Below, piece after piece: positions 26,501-34,507 of a stretch of 64,000 nucleotides of DNA. The position numbers and the translations under genes are program-made. The stretch is taken from contig NZ_JAOQJY010000008.1 in the NCBI RefSeq assembly GCF_025567525.1, positions 1-64,000 on the forward strand, given 5' to 3'. This DNA comes from Gallintestinimicrobium propionicum. Its GTDB lineage: Bacteria; Bacillota; Clostridia; Lachnospirales; Lachnospiraceae. Every line of letters starts with the position of its first letter. The first letter of the stretch is position 1. The notes below the pieces were generated by a model that ran no database searches, was not told the DNA's origin, and was given only the letters and a program-made list of their open reading frames with translations.

Positions 26501-27091
26501 GGCAGCAGTAAAGGTCAGTGCCTGCTTGCAGCCGTTTTCCTCCAGAAATGTCTCGACGTTGGAGCTGTTATAGTATCCGGCGGACAGCCCCCGGTACAAA
26601 AGCCAGGTCTTTTCGCCTTCTTTTTTACAGATTTCTGCAAACGGTTTGCTGTAAAAAAACTGTACCGCCGTTTTCCAGTCCGTGCGCGCAAGCTCTGTAA
26701 ATCCGGCAAGCGTCGAGACTTTTCCTGCAATTCCTGCTGCCGCCTCTCTGCGCACCGTCACCTTCCACGGCAACGTGTATTCCCCGTAGTCCGATATGAT
26801 CAGGAACTGTCCCTGCAGGCTATCGCCCTCCTGCAGCCCGTCTGCACAAAATCGGTACACGATTTTCTCCTGCACGCCGTTGAACCACTCCGTTTTACAC
26901 TCCATCCGCTCATCCTTTGTCAGGACATAGCCTTGTGCCGGGATTTCTTCCTGTGATGCAAAAATGGTAAACGCGCCCTCTGCAGCTTCCCCCGGCGCAA
27001 CAGACAGCTCTGCCAGCCGGACAGAAAACGTCAGCTTTCCTTCTATTCTGCGGTATTTTTCTGTCAGAATCTGCTCTTCCAGTCTTCTCAC
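23531..27091 (-). CDS. DUF5717-like giant cytoplasmic protein (1186 residues)
   Basis: A very large protein without signal peptide or membrane helix. The first 300 residues look beta-rich (two Ig/TIG-like stretches: LAELSVAPGEAAEGAFTIF and FLIISDYGEYTLPWKVTV). The rest is alpha-helical with repeat character (many YEEY / AWLY / RLCS segments), like a helical solenoid. It is rich in Cys, Leu and Glu. The start is a GTG at 27091 with AAAGGGGAA before it. It leads the operon with the DUF5716-like and TPR genes. Function is unknown; a scaffold paired with an Hsp70-like ATPase is one possibility. It is divergent from the gntR operon. Confidence 0.65.
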   Translation of the reverse strand: MRRLEEQILTEKYRRIEGKLTFSVRLAELSVAPGEAAEGAFTIFASQEEIPAQGYVLTKDERMECKTEWFNGVQEKIVYRFCADGLQEGDSLQGQFLIISDYGEYTLPWKVTVRREAAAGIAGKVSTLAGFTELARTDWKTAVQFFYSKPFAEICKKEGEKTWLLYRGLSAGYYNSSNVETFLEENGCKQALTFTAAKPEIQVKDVQETVREELPILKNGWGPVSLKVQTEDDFLFLEKNRIGEDDFLGNLCRLPVYISEEKLHDGKNFGTVTVSWSRGSFLVGVTATRRKTGLSAETEKKSRQKKYTIRLTELYLKLRAKQIDLADWQEKVRECVEELAVLDRKSIVPKLFSAQLLLTENKTEEAGWMLKQLRPMLEGESPAVVSYYLYLTTLYDKREEYVKRAAARVEEIYTRYPEEWRIAWLMLFLSHEINRSTYRKWQFLQEQFQKGCVSPLLYQEAVLLLNADPALLTGLDPIVRRVLVYGARKGLLNENLCGQAAELACREKYFEPVLFEILERSWEKTQSTAILQAICSLLIKGNKCEQKWHVWYERGVENKLRVTRLYEYYLLSTDLSRDIEPPKSVLLYFAYQCNLDWEYAAWLYSCVERCKTKDPELYITYKPEMDHFLLDCLNKGRINRHLSWLYRENLPALALDKTQGETITSLLGSTEVVLNRKECRKLIVVHRRLKGEETYWLQDGKACVSVYDPEDLLFTEDEEQNRCLVTVDRKELLSFQNAVSAWGMEALREWGTESIAFLLEAEKRKLSELDQIAVWTKLCTNRQLEDVYGQELRCRLAVWLSEQEKNKELNAFLRTVSKEQIAEKDRLCMARLMILHGFYDKAYEWLAGQCFCKLEPAELMRLCSRLLAKESHLEEKRLMLLCAQAALNGKYDDRILQYLADAYEGSCSELEVLLQAAKNFEIDIWKINRKLLVQLLFTGQDVTERMDLLRDYISAGGSPELEEAFLYRCAYANVILKQPIHRYMVQMILRLCRWGAKVSRLCKIAALQYYAKNKGMLEEKNRGQVAKIIRELFEENCLLPVLQQFADLVPEVWEILDKTFVVYEGEPEKQLVLNYRRVEGELAEAQYHEMELPCVCDGIYAAGFILFPGERLQYYITVSERPEKILENGMLLAQEEAAEAMQGRYARLYEMAQAQLLQEDLSAQKERTQSYLYTAFCAKRLFGMLK

Positions 27092-27202
27092 TTGCGTTCC
27101 CCTTTCTGCACATTTTTGCCTGCCGGGACGCTCCCGATCAGGCGGTCATTTCCAATAGTCTTACCTTTTATATTACCCTATTTCCGAATATCGCGCAAGG
27201 GA

Positions 27203-27252
27203 TTGACAAATGCGTTCCGCTTAAGTATTATTGTATTAAATCAATCATACAA
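27203..27252 (+). promoter_or_regulatory. gntR-ABC operon promoter with candidate GntR operator
   Basis: TTGACA (27203-27208) and TATTAT (27226-27231) have a 17-base spacer, a strong SigA promoter. Overlapping its downstream edge is an inverted repeat TTGTAT-N10-ATACAA (27231-27252), the size and base content expected for a YtrA-type GntR operator. Autoregulation is inferred. Confidence 0.65.
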
Positions 27253-27268
27253 ACAAGGAGGTGTTCAC

Positions 27269-27637
27269 ATGCCATGGGAACTTGATTCAGACAGACCTAT
27301 TTACGCCCAGATTGTTGACCGGCTCAAGCATGAAATCGTATCCGGATTCTATCCGCCCGGCTCCCGGCTTCCCAGTGTCCGCGACCTCGCTGCACAGGCA
27401 AGCGTCAATCCGAACACCATGCAGAAAGCCTTCACCGAGCTGGAGCGTACCGGTCTGATTGTCACGCGCCGCACCAGCGGGCGGACGGTCACCGAAGATA
27501 CTGCTTTGATTGAACAGGTGCGCAGTGAACTGGCAGAGCTTCAGATCAGTCAGTTTCTGACGCGGATGCAGCATCTCGGCTATCAGAAAGACGATAGTAT
27601 CCGGCTGCTTTTGGCCAAAAAGGAGGAAAATTCATGA
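27269..27637 (+). CDS. GntR family regulator, YtrA subfamily
   Basis: A 122-residue transcription factor. It has an N-terminal winged helix (IYAQIVDRLKHEIVSGFYPPG, then PSVRDLAAQASVNPNTMQKAF) and only a short C-terminal helical tail, which is the YtrA subfamily layout. These proteins typically repress the ABC transporter genes that follow. The ATG at 27269 is chosen because AAGGAGG lies 8 bases before it. The stop codon overlaps the ABC ATPase start (ATGA). Confidence 0.92.
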   Translation: MPWELDSDRPIYAQIVDRLKHEIVSGFYPPGSRLPSVRDLAAQASVNPNTMQKAFTELERTGLIVTRRTSGRTVTEDTALIEQVRSELAELQISQFLTRMQHLGYQKDDSIRLLLAKKEENS

Positions 27638-28353
27638 CACAGACATCCGATACCCTGCTCCGCCTGCAGGACGTCAGCAAGCGCTTCGGCAAAAAAACAG
27701 CGCTTGACCATATCAGCCTCGAAATCGCTCCCGGCAGGATGGTCGGGCTTTTAGGCTCCAACGGCAGCGGCAAATCCACACTGATCAAACTCATCAACGG
27801 ACTTTTGGTACCCTCGTCCGGACAAATTTTCATCTGCGGCCAGGCTCCCGGTCCCGAAACCAAGGCGATCGTTTCGTATCTGCCGGAGCGCACCTATCTG
27901 CCCGATACTGTCCGGGTAAAGGGACTGCTCTCTTTTTTCAGAGATTTTTATACAGACTTTGACGCTGCAAAGGCGGAGGAAATGTTGCAAAAGCTCGACA
28001 TCGATCCGTCCAGCCCCTTAAAGACGCTCTCGAAGGGAACCCGTGAAAAGGTGCAGCTGATCATGGTCATGAGCCGCCGCGCCAGGGTCTATATTCTGGA
28101 CGAGCCGATCGCCGGCGTCGATCCCGCCGCGCGTGATTACATTTTAAAGACCATTATCCAGGATTACAGCGAGGATGCGTCAATTCTGCTCTCCACACAC
28201 TTGATTGCGGACGTCGAACAGCTTCTGGACGACGTTATTTTCCTGAAAGACGGACAGATCATTCTCTCTTCCAGCGTGGAGAAGATCCGGGACACCCGCC
28301 ATCAGTCCGTAGACTCTTATTTCCGGGAGGTATTCTCATGCTCACAAAACTGA
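27634..28353 (+). CDS. ABC transporter ATP-binding protein
   Basis: A 239-residue ATPase with Walker A GSNGSGKST (about 48-56), signature LSKGTREKVQL, Walker B VYILDEPIAGVD and the H-loop STHL. It pairs with the six-helix permease gene that overlaps its 3' end by 16 bases. This GntR/ATPase/permease set is common in Firmicutes for bacitracin-like or cell-envelope stress responses (Ytr, BcrA-like), but the substrate cannot be told. Confidence 0.92.
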   Translation: MTQTSDTLLRLQDVSKRFGKKTALDHISLEIAPGRMVGLLGSNGSGKSTLIKLINGLLVPSSGQIFICGQAPGPETKAIVSYLPERTYLPDTVRVKGLLSFFRDFYTDFDAAKAEEMLQKLDIDPSSPLKTLSKGTREKVQLIMVMSRRARVYILDEPIAGVDPAARDYILKTIIQDYSEDASILLSTHLIADVEQLLDDVIFLKDGQIILSSSVEKIRDTRHQSVDSYFREVFSCSQN

Positions 28354-29162
28354 TTTCCCATGAATGGAAAGATACGTTTAAAGTTCCTGCCCTTCTGCTC
28401 ACTATCACAGTACTGCTTTCCGCCGCCAGCCTCGTATACTTCTCCGTTGCTGACCAAGCTACCGCCGACATAGATCTCAATGTGCGAAACTTTGTACTTT
28501 ACATCGCATACATCCTGATTCTCAGCGGTCTTTCCATGATCCTGACAATCTATTTTGCTATCCGTTTTTATAAAAATCTCTATACCGACGAGGGCTATCT
28601 GATGCACACACTCCCTGTCAAGCCCTGGATGCTGATTGTCTCCAAGTTGACCATCGGAACCATCTGGTTTTACCTGATCGATTTGTTGTTGGTTGGCGCA
28701 ATTACCTTGATCACCTTGATTGCCCTGCCCACGATGGCATATTTTTCTCCGGAAGATCTGTTGGAGCTTCGGACGATGTTCCAGTCGTACCACACGATTT
28801 TCACCGTTCCCTCCATACTCTTTCTGGCAATTCCCGTGATGATCATCGGCTCTGTCTTTTCCCTGCTTACCATCTATGCCTCGATCTCTTTGGGACAGCT
28901 GTTTTCCAGCCACAAGGTGCTCGCATCCATCCTGTGTTATCTCGGGCTGAGCACCATCCTTTCGACCGCTATGATGCTTCTGACCGCGCCTACGACCGCA
29001 GGCGTGTTCATCCTTCAATCGACTTCTGCGAATCCGATGGCTGATTTTGCCTCCATTTACTGGTCAATTATGCTGATTTCCCTGTTCGCAAATCTGGTTC
29101 TATGCGTTCCTGCTTTCTTGATCTGCAACTATGTAATGAAACGTTGTCTGAATCTTGATTAA
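28338..29162 (+). CDS. ABC transporter permease
   Basis: A 274-residue membrane protein with about six hydrophobic helices (about 20-38, 50-70, 105-135, 150-185, 192-215, 240-268). A conserved-looking cytoplasmic segment FYKNLYTDEGYLMHTLPVKPW precedes the third helix; the same segment occurs in permeases of GntR-YtrA regulated transporters. It is the last gene of the operon and is followed by a clear terminator. Confidence 0.88.
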   Translation: MLTKLISHEWKDTFKVPALLLTITVLLSAASLVYFSVADQATADIDLNVRNFVLYIAYILILSGLSMILTIYFAIRFYKNLYTDEGYLMHTLPVKPWMLIVSKLTIGTIWFYLIDLLLVGAITLITLIALPTMAYFSPEDLLELRTMFQSYHTIFTVPSILFLAIPVMIIGSVFSLLTIYASISLGQLFSSHKVLASILCYLGLSTILSTAMMLLTAPTTAGVFILQSTSANPMADFASIYWSIMLISLFANLVLCVPAFLICNYVMKRCLNLD

Positions 29163-29207
29163 ACGAATCAACTGTACGCTTTGTAAAAGATCCGGTTATC
29201 CGGAAAA

Positions 29208-29256
29208 AACAACGCCCGCCAGGTTATCGTATAACCGACGGGTGCTGTTTTTTTCG
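29208..29256 (+). terminator. Terminator of the gntR-ABC operon
   Basis: A hairpin AAC..GCCCG.C.GGTTAT - cgt - ATAACC.ACGGG.GCTGTT is followed by a run of T (29249-29255). The remaining 200 bases up to the next gene hold only a possible weak promoter for it. Confidence 0.85.
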
Positions 29257-29453
29257 TTTGCGCAGCTTTCGGCTTTGGCTGGTGTTCGGCACGGGCTTTG
29301 ATCAGAGTCCGTTGCAACCAGCGTTCGATATATGTCGATCGCAGCGCTGCTGGCAGGTTTTCGGCGGCTGACGTTTAGAGCAGACCATCGTATCATTTTT
29401 TCTATCTCCGGCATATCTTATTATCACATATTCTGGATATGAGAGGTACTTTT

Positions 29454-30722
29454 ATGCCACAGCTTTCCTGTGCTGCAGCAGAAGAAACCGGTTATCCCGG
29501 CTCCCTGATGATCTGCGTAACTTCTTCTGTCGGTTTTTTCCCGGTTGTGGGCGCTACTGTTACGATCTCCGACAGTGCTTCCCCGGAACAGATTCTTGAA
29601 ACTCTTACTACCGATGAATCCGGACAGACAACGTCCGTCCTGCTGCCAGCGCCCAATCCCGCCTATTCCCAGAGTCCTTCCAATCCGCGACCATACACCG
29701 ATTATATAATCGAAGTACAAGCGGACGGTTACGAGCCCGTCCGTATCAACGGCGCTGAAATTCTGCCGGACGAATCCAGCATTCTTCCGGTTTCCATGAC
29801 ACCCACCGCAGTTTCCGACACTCCCGAAGAACAGGACATTTTCATCCCGGATCACACGCTTTACGGTGAATATCCTGCCAAAATCCCGGAAGCTGAGATC
29901 AAAACCGAAGCTGAAACCGGAGAAATCGTCTTAAGCCGCGTCGTCATCCCGGAATATATCATCGTCCACGACGGTCTTCCCGACGATTCCAGCGCTCCAA
30001 ACTACTATGTCCGCTATAAAGACTATATCAAAAACGTCGCTTCTTCCGAAATCTATGCAACCTGGCCGGAGAGCACTATCTACGCCAACATCCTCGTCAT
30101 TCAGTCCTTTACCCTGAATCGTGTATACACAGAATGGTATCGTGCAAAGGGCTATTCCTTTACCATCACCTCTTCCACCGCCTACGACCAGAAATTCATC
30201 TACGGCAGAAATATCTACAGCAACATCGACCGCCTCGTGGACTCCATTTTTGCAAATTATCTCTCCCGCCCCGGCGTGCGGCAGCCGATCTTTACCAGCT
30301 ATTGCGACGGAAACCGCGTCAACTGTCAGGGTCTCTCCCAGTGGGGCTCCAAATATCTCGGTGACCAGGGCTACAGCGCGATTGAGATCATCCGCTACTA
30401 TTACGGCAACGACATGTATATCAACGCAGCCCAAGCCATCAGCGGCGTCCCATCCTCCTGGCCTGGTTATGACCTGACAATCGGTGCATCCGGCACAAAG
30501 GTTCGACAGATGCAGGAGCAGTTAAACCGCATTGCACAGAACTACCCTGCTATCCCGAAAACCTCTGCCGACGGTATCTTCGGTTCCCAGACCGCTGCCC
30601 AGGTGCGGGCTTTTCAGCGTATCTTCAATCTCCCGGCAACCGGAATCGTGGATTATCCGACCTGGTATCAGATTTCAAACATTTATGTGGCGGTCAGCCG
30701 TATCGCAGAGCCAGGGACGTAA
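29454..30722 (+). CDS. sleC: Spore cortex-lytic enzyme SleC
   Basis: Germination enzyme that degrades cortex peptidoglycan; in Clostridium it is made as a zymogen cut by Csp proteases. The 422 residues agree with SleC length (about 427-438). Three parts are visible: an N-terminal beta domain (about 20-120, with VGATVTISDSASPEQ), a central SpoIID-like domain (about 165-300; VASSEIYATWPESTIYANIL, LNRVYTEWYRAKGY), and a C-terminal peptidoglycan-binding domain (about 330-415; SGTKVRQMQEQLN, FQRIFNLPATGIVD). The ATG at 29454 is used because AGAGG sits 7 bases before it; an ATG 15 bases earlier has no such site. Upstream a GTATC-N17-CATATCT could be a weak SigG-type promoter. No csp gene is in the window. 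Confidence 0.92.
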   Translation: MPQLSCAAAEETGYPGSLMICVTSSVGFFPVVGATVTISDSASPEQILETLTTDESGQTTSVLLPAPNPAYSQSPSNPRPYTDYIIEVQADGYEPVRINGAEILPDESSILPVSMTPTAVSDTPEEQDIFIPDHTLYGEYPAKIPEAEIKTEAETGEIVLSRVVIPEYIIVHDGLPDDSSAPNYYVRYKDYIKNVASSEIYATWPESTIYANILVIQSFTLNRVYTEWYRAKGYSFTITSSTAYDQKFIYGRNIYSNIDRLVDSIFANYLSRPGVRQPIFTSYCDGNRVNCQGLSQWGSKYLGDQGYSAIEIIRYYYGNDMYINAAQAISGVPSSWPGYDLTIGASGTKVRQMQEQLNRIAQNYPAIPKTSADGIFGSQTAAQVRAFQRIFNLPATGIVDYPTWYQISNIYVAVSRIAEPGT

Positions 30723-30837
30723 TGGCAGGATTTTCCGCCTGCGGCGGGTCGCGCAAGCGACATTCTTCCATTCCGCTGCAGTGCGATCCGCGCGGAGCGT
30801 TTTTATCGTATGGAAACGAAGTTTCCTATACGATAAT
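30722..30837 (+). repeat. Variant family B element
   Basis: From 30781 the sequence matches the 3' half of family B (GCGGAGCGTTTTTATCGTATGG... to the TATACGATA hairpin), but the 5' half is different. It contains its own short hairpins (GCAGG / CCTGC near 30724-30742 and GTCGCGCAAGCGAC at 30749-30762). It lies directly after the sleC stop and against copy B2. Confidence 0.65.
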
Positions 30838-30840
30838 AAA

Positions 30841-30964
30841 GAATGTGCCTTGGCACATTCTCGCGCCGAGGCGCGGTTGCTTTAGCAACCATCTACCCTT
30901 GCGCCGAGTGCGCATCCTCGCGGAGCGTTTTTATCGTATGGAAACGAAGTTTCCCATACGATAA
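30841..30964 (+). repeat. Intergenic repeat family B, copy 2
   Basis: Full-length unit with all hairpin arms kept (GGTTGCTTTAGCAACC, and the last hairpin ending CCCATACGATA). It lies in the convergent space between sleC and htpG, directly behind the variant element. Confidence 0.9.
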
Positions 30965-31007
30965 AAAGACCGCAGACAGGAATTGTATATTCATCCTGCA
31001 TGCGGTC
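30964..31007 (-). terminator. Terminator after htpG
   Basis: On the minus strand AAGACCGCA ... TGCGGTCTT is followed by TTTTAT. A further inverted repeat ACTAGTAC / GTACTAGT (about 31018-31051) lies between this hairpin and the htpG stop. Together with the family B units these fill the 380-base gap between sleC and htpG. Confidence 0.75.
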
Positions 31008-31101
31008 TTCGCATTTACTAGTACAGCGTTTCGTAAATAACGATGTACTAGTTTTCTCTGATGAGTTATTTGCAGCAACGCTCTTTTCACAGCCTGCGCG
31101 T

Positions 31102-33147
31102 TTATTTTGCAAGCAGCAGCATAATGTCATTGGAGCGCGCTACAAACTTGGTCATCGCTTCTGGAGAAAGCGGTGCGTTCTGGAGCTTCGCCAGATCATA
31201 GAGCTGTTCGCAGATCATCTGGGTGTTTGCATCGTCTTCGTGCTCCGTAATGTAGGTTACGAGCGGATGGTTTGCATTCAATACCAGCGTCTCGCCCTCT
31301 GCACCGAACATGCTCATATCCATGCCGCCGCCATACATCTTCATCATATCCTGCATTCTTCTGCTCTCTTCGGAAACCGTCAGAACAGAGGATACCTTTT
31401 TATTCTTGAGCTTTTCGATCTTTACCTTGATCTTGTCGTTTTTCAGTGCTTTCTGAACCAGCTTTTCAACCTTTTCCGCCTGCGCGTTTAATTCTTCCTG
31501 CGTCTTCTTGCTGGTCTTTGTCTTAAACGCATCGGTTAAGTCAGCATCGATTCTTGCAAAATGAATCCCCTCATTCTTTGCTTCCAGCTGAGAGATAAAA
31601 GGCTGGTCGATCCGGTCGGTCAGCATAACGGCATCCATTTTGGCAGCCTTGAACATGTTGATGTACTGGCTCTGCTGTTTTTCATCTGTTACATAGTAGA
31701 TGGTCTTGTCTTTCTTCTCTTCCTCAGCGGAATCTTCGCTCTTGTCCTCTACGACTTCTGCTTCTACCTTTTCGCCGTTCTCATCCACAGCACCCTCCTG
31801 TGTCTCATCCGGGTCAGTCTTATTGACTTCCAGGCACTCGGGCAGGGTCATATATTTGCCGTCCAGATTCTTGAAGAGGATGTAATCCGTCATTTTCTCG
31901 CAGAATTTTTCGTCCTTTAAGCAGCCGAATTTGATAAACGGAGCGATATCATCCCAGTATTTCTCGTATTCCTCCTTCTGGGTCTTGCACATGCCGGACA
32001 GCTTATCCGCAACCTTTTTGGTAATATAATCGGAAATTTTCTTTACAAAGCCATCGTTCTGCAGCGCGCTTCTGGACACGTTCAGCGGCAGATCAGGACA
32101 ATCAATGACGCCCTTTAACAGCAGCAAAAATTCCGGAATTACTTCTTTAATATTATCGGCAATAAATACCTGATTGTTGTACAGCTTGATGACGCCCTCG
32201 ATGGATTCGTATTCCATGTTGATCTTCGGGAAGTAAAGGATACCCTTTAAGTTGAACGGATAATCCATGTTCAGATGAATCCAGAACAGAGGCTCCTTGT
32301 AATCCATAAATACCTTGCGGTAGAAATCAATGTACTCTTCCTTTGTGCATTCACTGGGGTTCTTCGTCCAGAGCGGGTGAGTATCGTTGATCAGTTCCGG
32401 ACGCTTTGTAATTTTGAGCTTATCCGGATCTTCTTCCTTTTCTTTCTTCACTTCTTCGATCACATGATCGCTGTCGAGCTTCTCACTCGCAAGAATCGTC
32501 TGTGTCTCAGGTGTATTGGCTCTGGAAACGTAAATTTCCACAGGCATGAAGGAACAATACTTTTTGATCACTTCGGTTGCCTTATACTCGTTGCAGAACT
32601 GCAGGCAGTCCTCGTTTAAGAACAGGGTAATGCAGGTACCGACTTCTGTGCGGGTACCATCCTGCATGTCATATTCTGTGCCGCCGTCGCACTCCCAGTG
32701 AACCGGCTTTGCATCCTTCTGCCAGGAAAGGGTATCGATATGCACCTCATCTGCTACCATAAATGCGGAATAGAAGCCCAGGCCGAAATGACCGATGATC
32801 TGGTCGTCGTTTGTCTTATCTTTATATTTTGCGATAAAATCTGTCGCGCCGGAAAATGCGATCTGGTTAATGTATTCCTCCACCTCATCCGCAGTCATGC
32901 CGACACCGTTATCGATAAACTGGATGGTCTTTGCATCCGGATCAACGATAACATCCACTCTGGGCTTGTAGCCTTCCGGAAGCTCGTATTCTCCCATCAT
33001 ATCCAGCTTCTTTAACTTCGTAATGGCATCGCAGCCGTTGGAAATCAGCTCTCTGTAAAAAATGTCATGATCCGAATATAACCACTTTTTAATAATCGGA
33101 AAAATATTGTCGCTGTTAATTGATAATGCTCCGTGCTTTTCAGCCAT
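31102..33147 (-). CDS. htpG: Molecular chaperone HtpG (Hsp90)
   Basis: ATP-dependent Hsp90 chaperone of 681 residues, longer than the usual 620-640. The N-terminal ATPase (ELISNGCDAITKL; FIDNGVGMTADEV; GHFGLGFYSAFMVADEV), middle and C-terminal dimerisation regions are present. The extra length is mainly an acidic insert near residues 460-500 (DENGEKVEAEVVEDKSEDS). The gene has its own promoter with a CIRCE operator, so HrcA control is expected, unlike Bacillus subtilis htpG. Confidence 0.96.
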   Translation of the reverse strand: MAEKHGALSINSDNIFPIIKKWLYSDHDIFYRELISNGCDAITKLKKLDMMGEYELPEGYKPRVDVIVDPDAKTIQFIDNGVGMTADEVEEYINQIAFSGATDFIAKYKDKTNDDQIIGHFGLGFYSAFMVADEVHIDTLSWQKDAKPVHWECDGGTEYDMQDGTRTEVGTCITLFLNEDCLQFCNEYKATEVIKKYCSFMPVEIYVSRANTPETQTILASEKLDSDHVIEEVKKEKEEDPDKLKITKRPELINDTHPLWTKNPSECTKEEYIDFYRKVFMDYKEPLFWIHLNMDYPFNLKGILYFPKINMEYESIEGVIKLYNNQVFIADNIKEVIPEFLLLLKGVIDCPDLPLNVSRSALQNDGFVKKISDYITKKVADKLSGMCKTQKEEYEKYWDDIAPFIKFGCLKDEKFCEKMTDYILFKNLDGKYMTLPECLEVNKTDPDETQEGAVDENGEKVEAEVVEDKSEDSAEEEKKDKTIYYVTDEKQQSQYINMFKAAKMDAVMLTDRIDQPFISQLEAKNEGIHFARIDADLTDAFKTKTSKKTQEELNAQAEKVEKLVQKALKNDKIKVKIEKLKNKKVSSVLTVSEESRRMQDMMKMYGGGMDMSMFGAEGETLVLNANHPLVTYITEHEDDANTQMICEQLYDLAKLQNAPLSPEAMTKFVARSNDIMLLLAK

Positions 33148-33220
33148 GAAATATCACGATCCTTTCTTTCTCAGTTCGTTTTCAGATGCCTGGAGAAGCT
33201 TTCCTCCAAGCTTTATCCAT

Positions 33221-33283
33221 AGTGTAGTCCTGTCGTTTCAAAAAGTCAATAAAAAATTAGCACTCATTTTGACTGAGTGCTAA
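33221..33283 (-). promoter_or_regulatory. htpG promoter with CIRCE operator
   Basis: A perfect CIRCE element TTAGCACTC-N9-GAGTGCTAA lies at 33257-33283. Eight bases downstream (toward htpG) is TTGACT (33244-33249) and, after a 17-base spacer, TACACT (33221-33226). The operator thus sits just upstream of the -35. Farther up, 33357-33433 holds a 36-base tandem duplication (GGGCAGTTTTCATAAGC, twice) with a CTGTCGG / CCGACAG hairpin, of unknown role. Confidence 0.92.
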
Positions 33284-33455
33284 TAATTCTTTGAAAGCCC
33301 GCATGGTTGCCGCGTTTCCCGCAATTCTAAATTTTTCATAAACAGGGTACAGCACACTGTCGGGCAGTTTTCATAAGCTGAAACGCAGCGTCCGACAGGG
33401 CAGTTTTCATAAGCCGGAAGCGCGACGTCCTGCCGGAATGCCCAGCTATTCCTGC

Positions 33456-34466
33456 TCACTCCTGATGCTGGAAATACATCTGGTATACTTCAAAAAAGCT
33501 GGAAGTTTTGACATCGTCCTGATGAATCATCGTGACGGAATTCCAGAGTTCCTCGTTGAGCTGACGTACCAATGTCTGCTCAAACGCCGTATATTCCGTA
33601 TCGAATGCCTCGCTCTGGCGCTGTTTTACTATTTTTTCCTTATTCGCTTTGGTCTGCGCCTCGTCGAACGTGCTGATACATTTTAAAATATAGTAACTTC
33701 CGTCTGATTCCACCACGTCACTGATCTCGTCCTTGCCGAGGTTAAACGCCGCCTTTTCCAGTGCTTCCGAAACCTCGCCTTTTCCAAACGACTGCGTCAC
33801 CGTTTGGTCCTCGCTCTCTGCCTGCGCAAGCGTCTCAAAATCCACGCCTTCTTCCTTTGCCTTGCCAAGCACCTGGGAAGCTTTGGCAGAATCGCTGACC
33901 CTGATCATATCTACCGTGATGGTGCGCGCTTCATCGTCACTGACCTCCGGATTGACATTTTCTACAATCGTCTGATAAACCTTTTCTGCAAGCGCATACT
34001 CTTCATACATCTTCGTAATCAGATCCTGCGTCACGTTGAGTGCCGTCACTTCCGCGCTGTTCAAGGAAGTAAAATATTCCCTGCCCGCCGCTGCCGCACG
34101 CTCCTTTTCCTTATCATCCAGCGTCACTTCTTTTTTCTGGGCGAGCAGATTCATCACCTTGATTCTCGCCAGCTGTGTCAACACCTGTTCCCGTTCCTCC
34201 TGCTCCAGCGAAAGCTGTCCGTCGGAAGCGTTCCAGATCTGGCTTCCATAGACGGATTCATACTGATTCTGCATGTTCGTCAGATATACCATCACCTCCG
34301 GCAGCACACAAGACGCACTCGAAATCCGGAATACCTCGTTCTTTTTCAGACCCGCCGTCAGAACGACCTTCGTATTTTTCCCGCAGCCTGCCAGCGCAGA
34401 AATCATCATAACAGCCGCGCCCAGAAGCGCTGCAGCTTTACAAAATTTTGTTTTTTTATTTATCAT
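33456..34466 (-). CDS. PrsA-like foldase lipoprotein (peptidyl-prolyl isomerase)
   Basis: A 336-residue exported lipoprotein. The signal peptide ends in the lipobox ALAGC (Cys about 28). An N-terminal SurA/PrsA-like helical region (about 45-170) is followed by a parvulin-type rotamase stretch (about 175-265: ITVDMIRVSDSAKASQVLGK, FETLAQAESEDQTV, GEVSEALEKAAFNLGKDEIS). It probably folds exported proteins at the outer membrane face. The ATG at 34466 is preferred over a TTG three bases before. The ribosome binding site is weak (TTGAGAAA). Two family B repeats and one family C copy occupy its upstream region. Confidence 0.83.
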   Translation of the reverse strand: MINKKTKFCKAAALLGAAVMMISALAGCGKNTKVVLTAGLKKNEVFRISSASCVLPEVMVYLTNMQNQYESVYGSQIWNASDGQLSLEQEEREQVLTQLARIKVMNLLAQKKEVTLDDKEKERAAAAGREYFTSLNSAEVTALNVTQDLITKMYEEYALAEKVYQTIVENVNPEVSDDEARTITVDMIRVSDSAKASQVLGKAKEEGVDFETLAQAESEDQTVTQSFGKGEVSEALEKAAFNLGKDEISDVVESDGSYYILKCISTFDEAQTKANKEKIVKQRQSEAFDTEYTAFEQTLVRQLNEELWNSVTMIHQDDVKTSSFFEVYQMYFQHQE

Positions 34467-34507
34467 CAATTTCTCAACTTTCTATTTTTATATTTTTATA
34501 GGAAAAA

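Noticed and set aside
29380..29453. SigG promoter of sleC
   Set aside because: GTATC-N17-CATATCT matches only partly; mentioned in the gene entry but not called as a feature.
30120..30480. Plus-strand frames of 76-118 codons inside sleC
   Set aside because: They overlap the strongly supported SleC frame and have no start signals.
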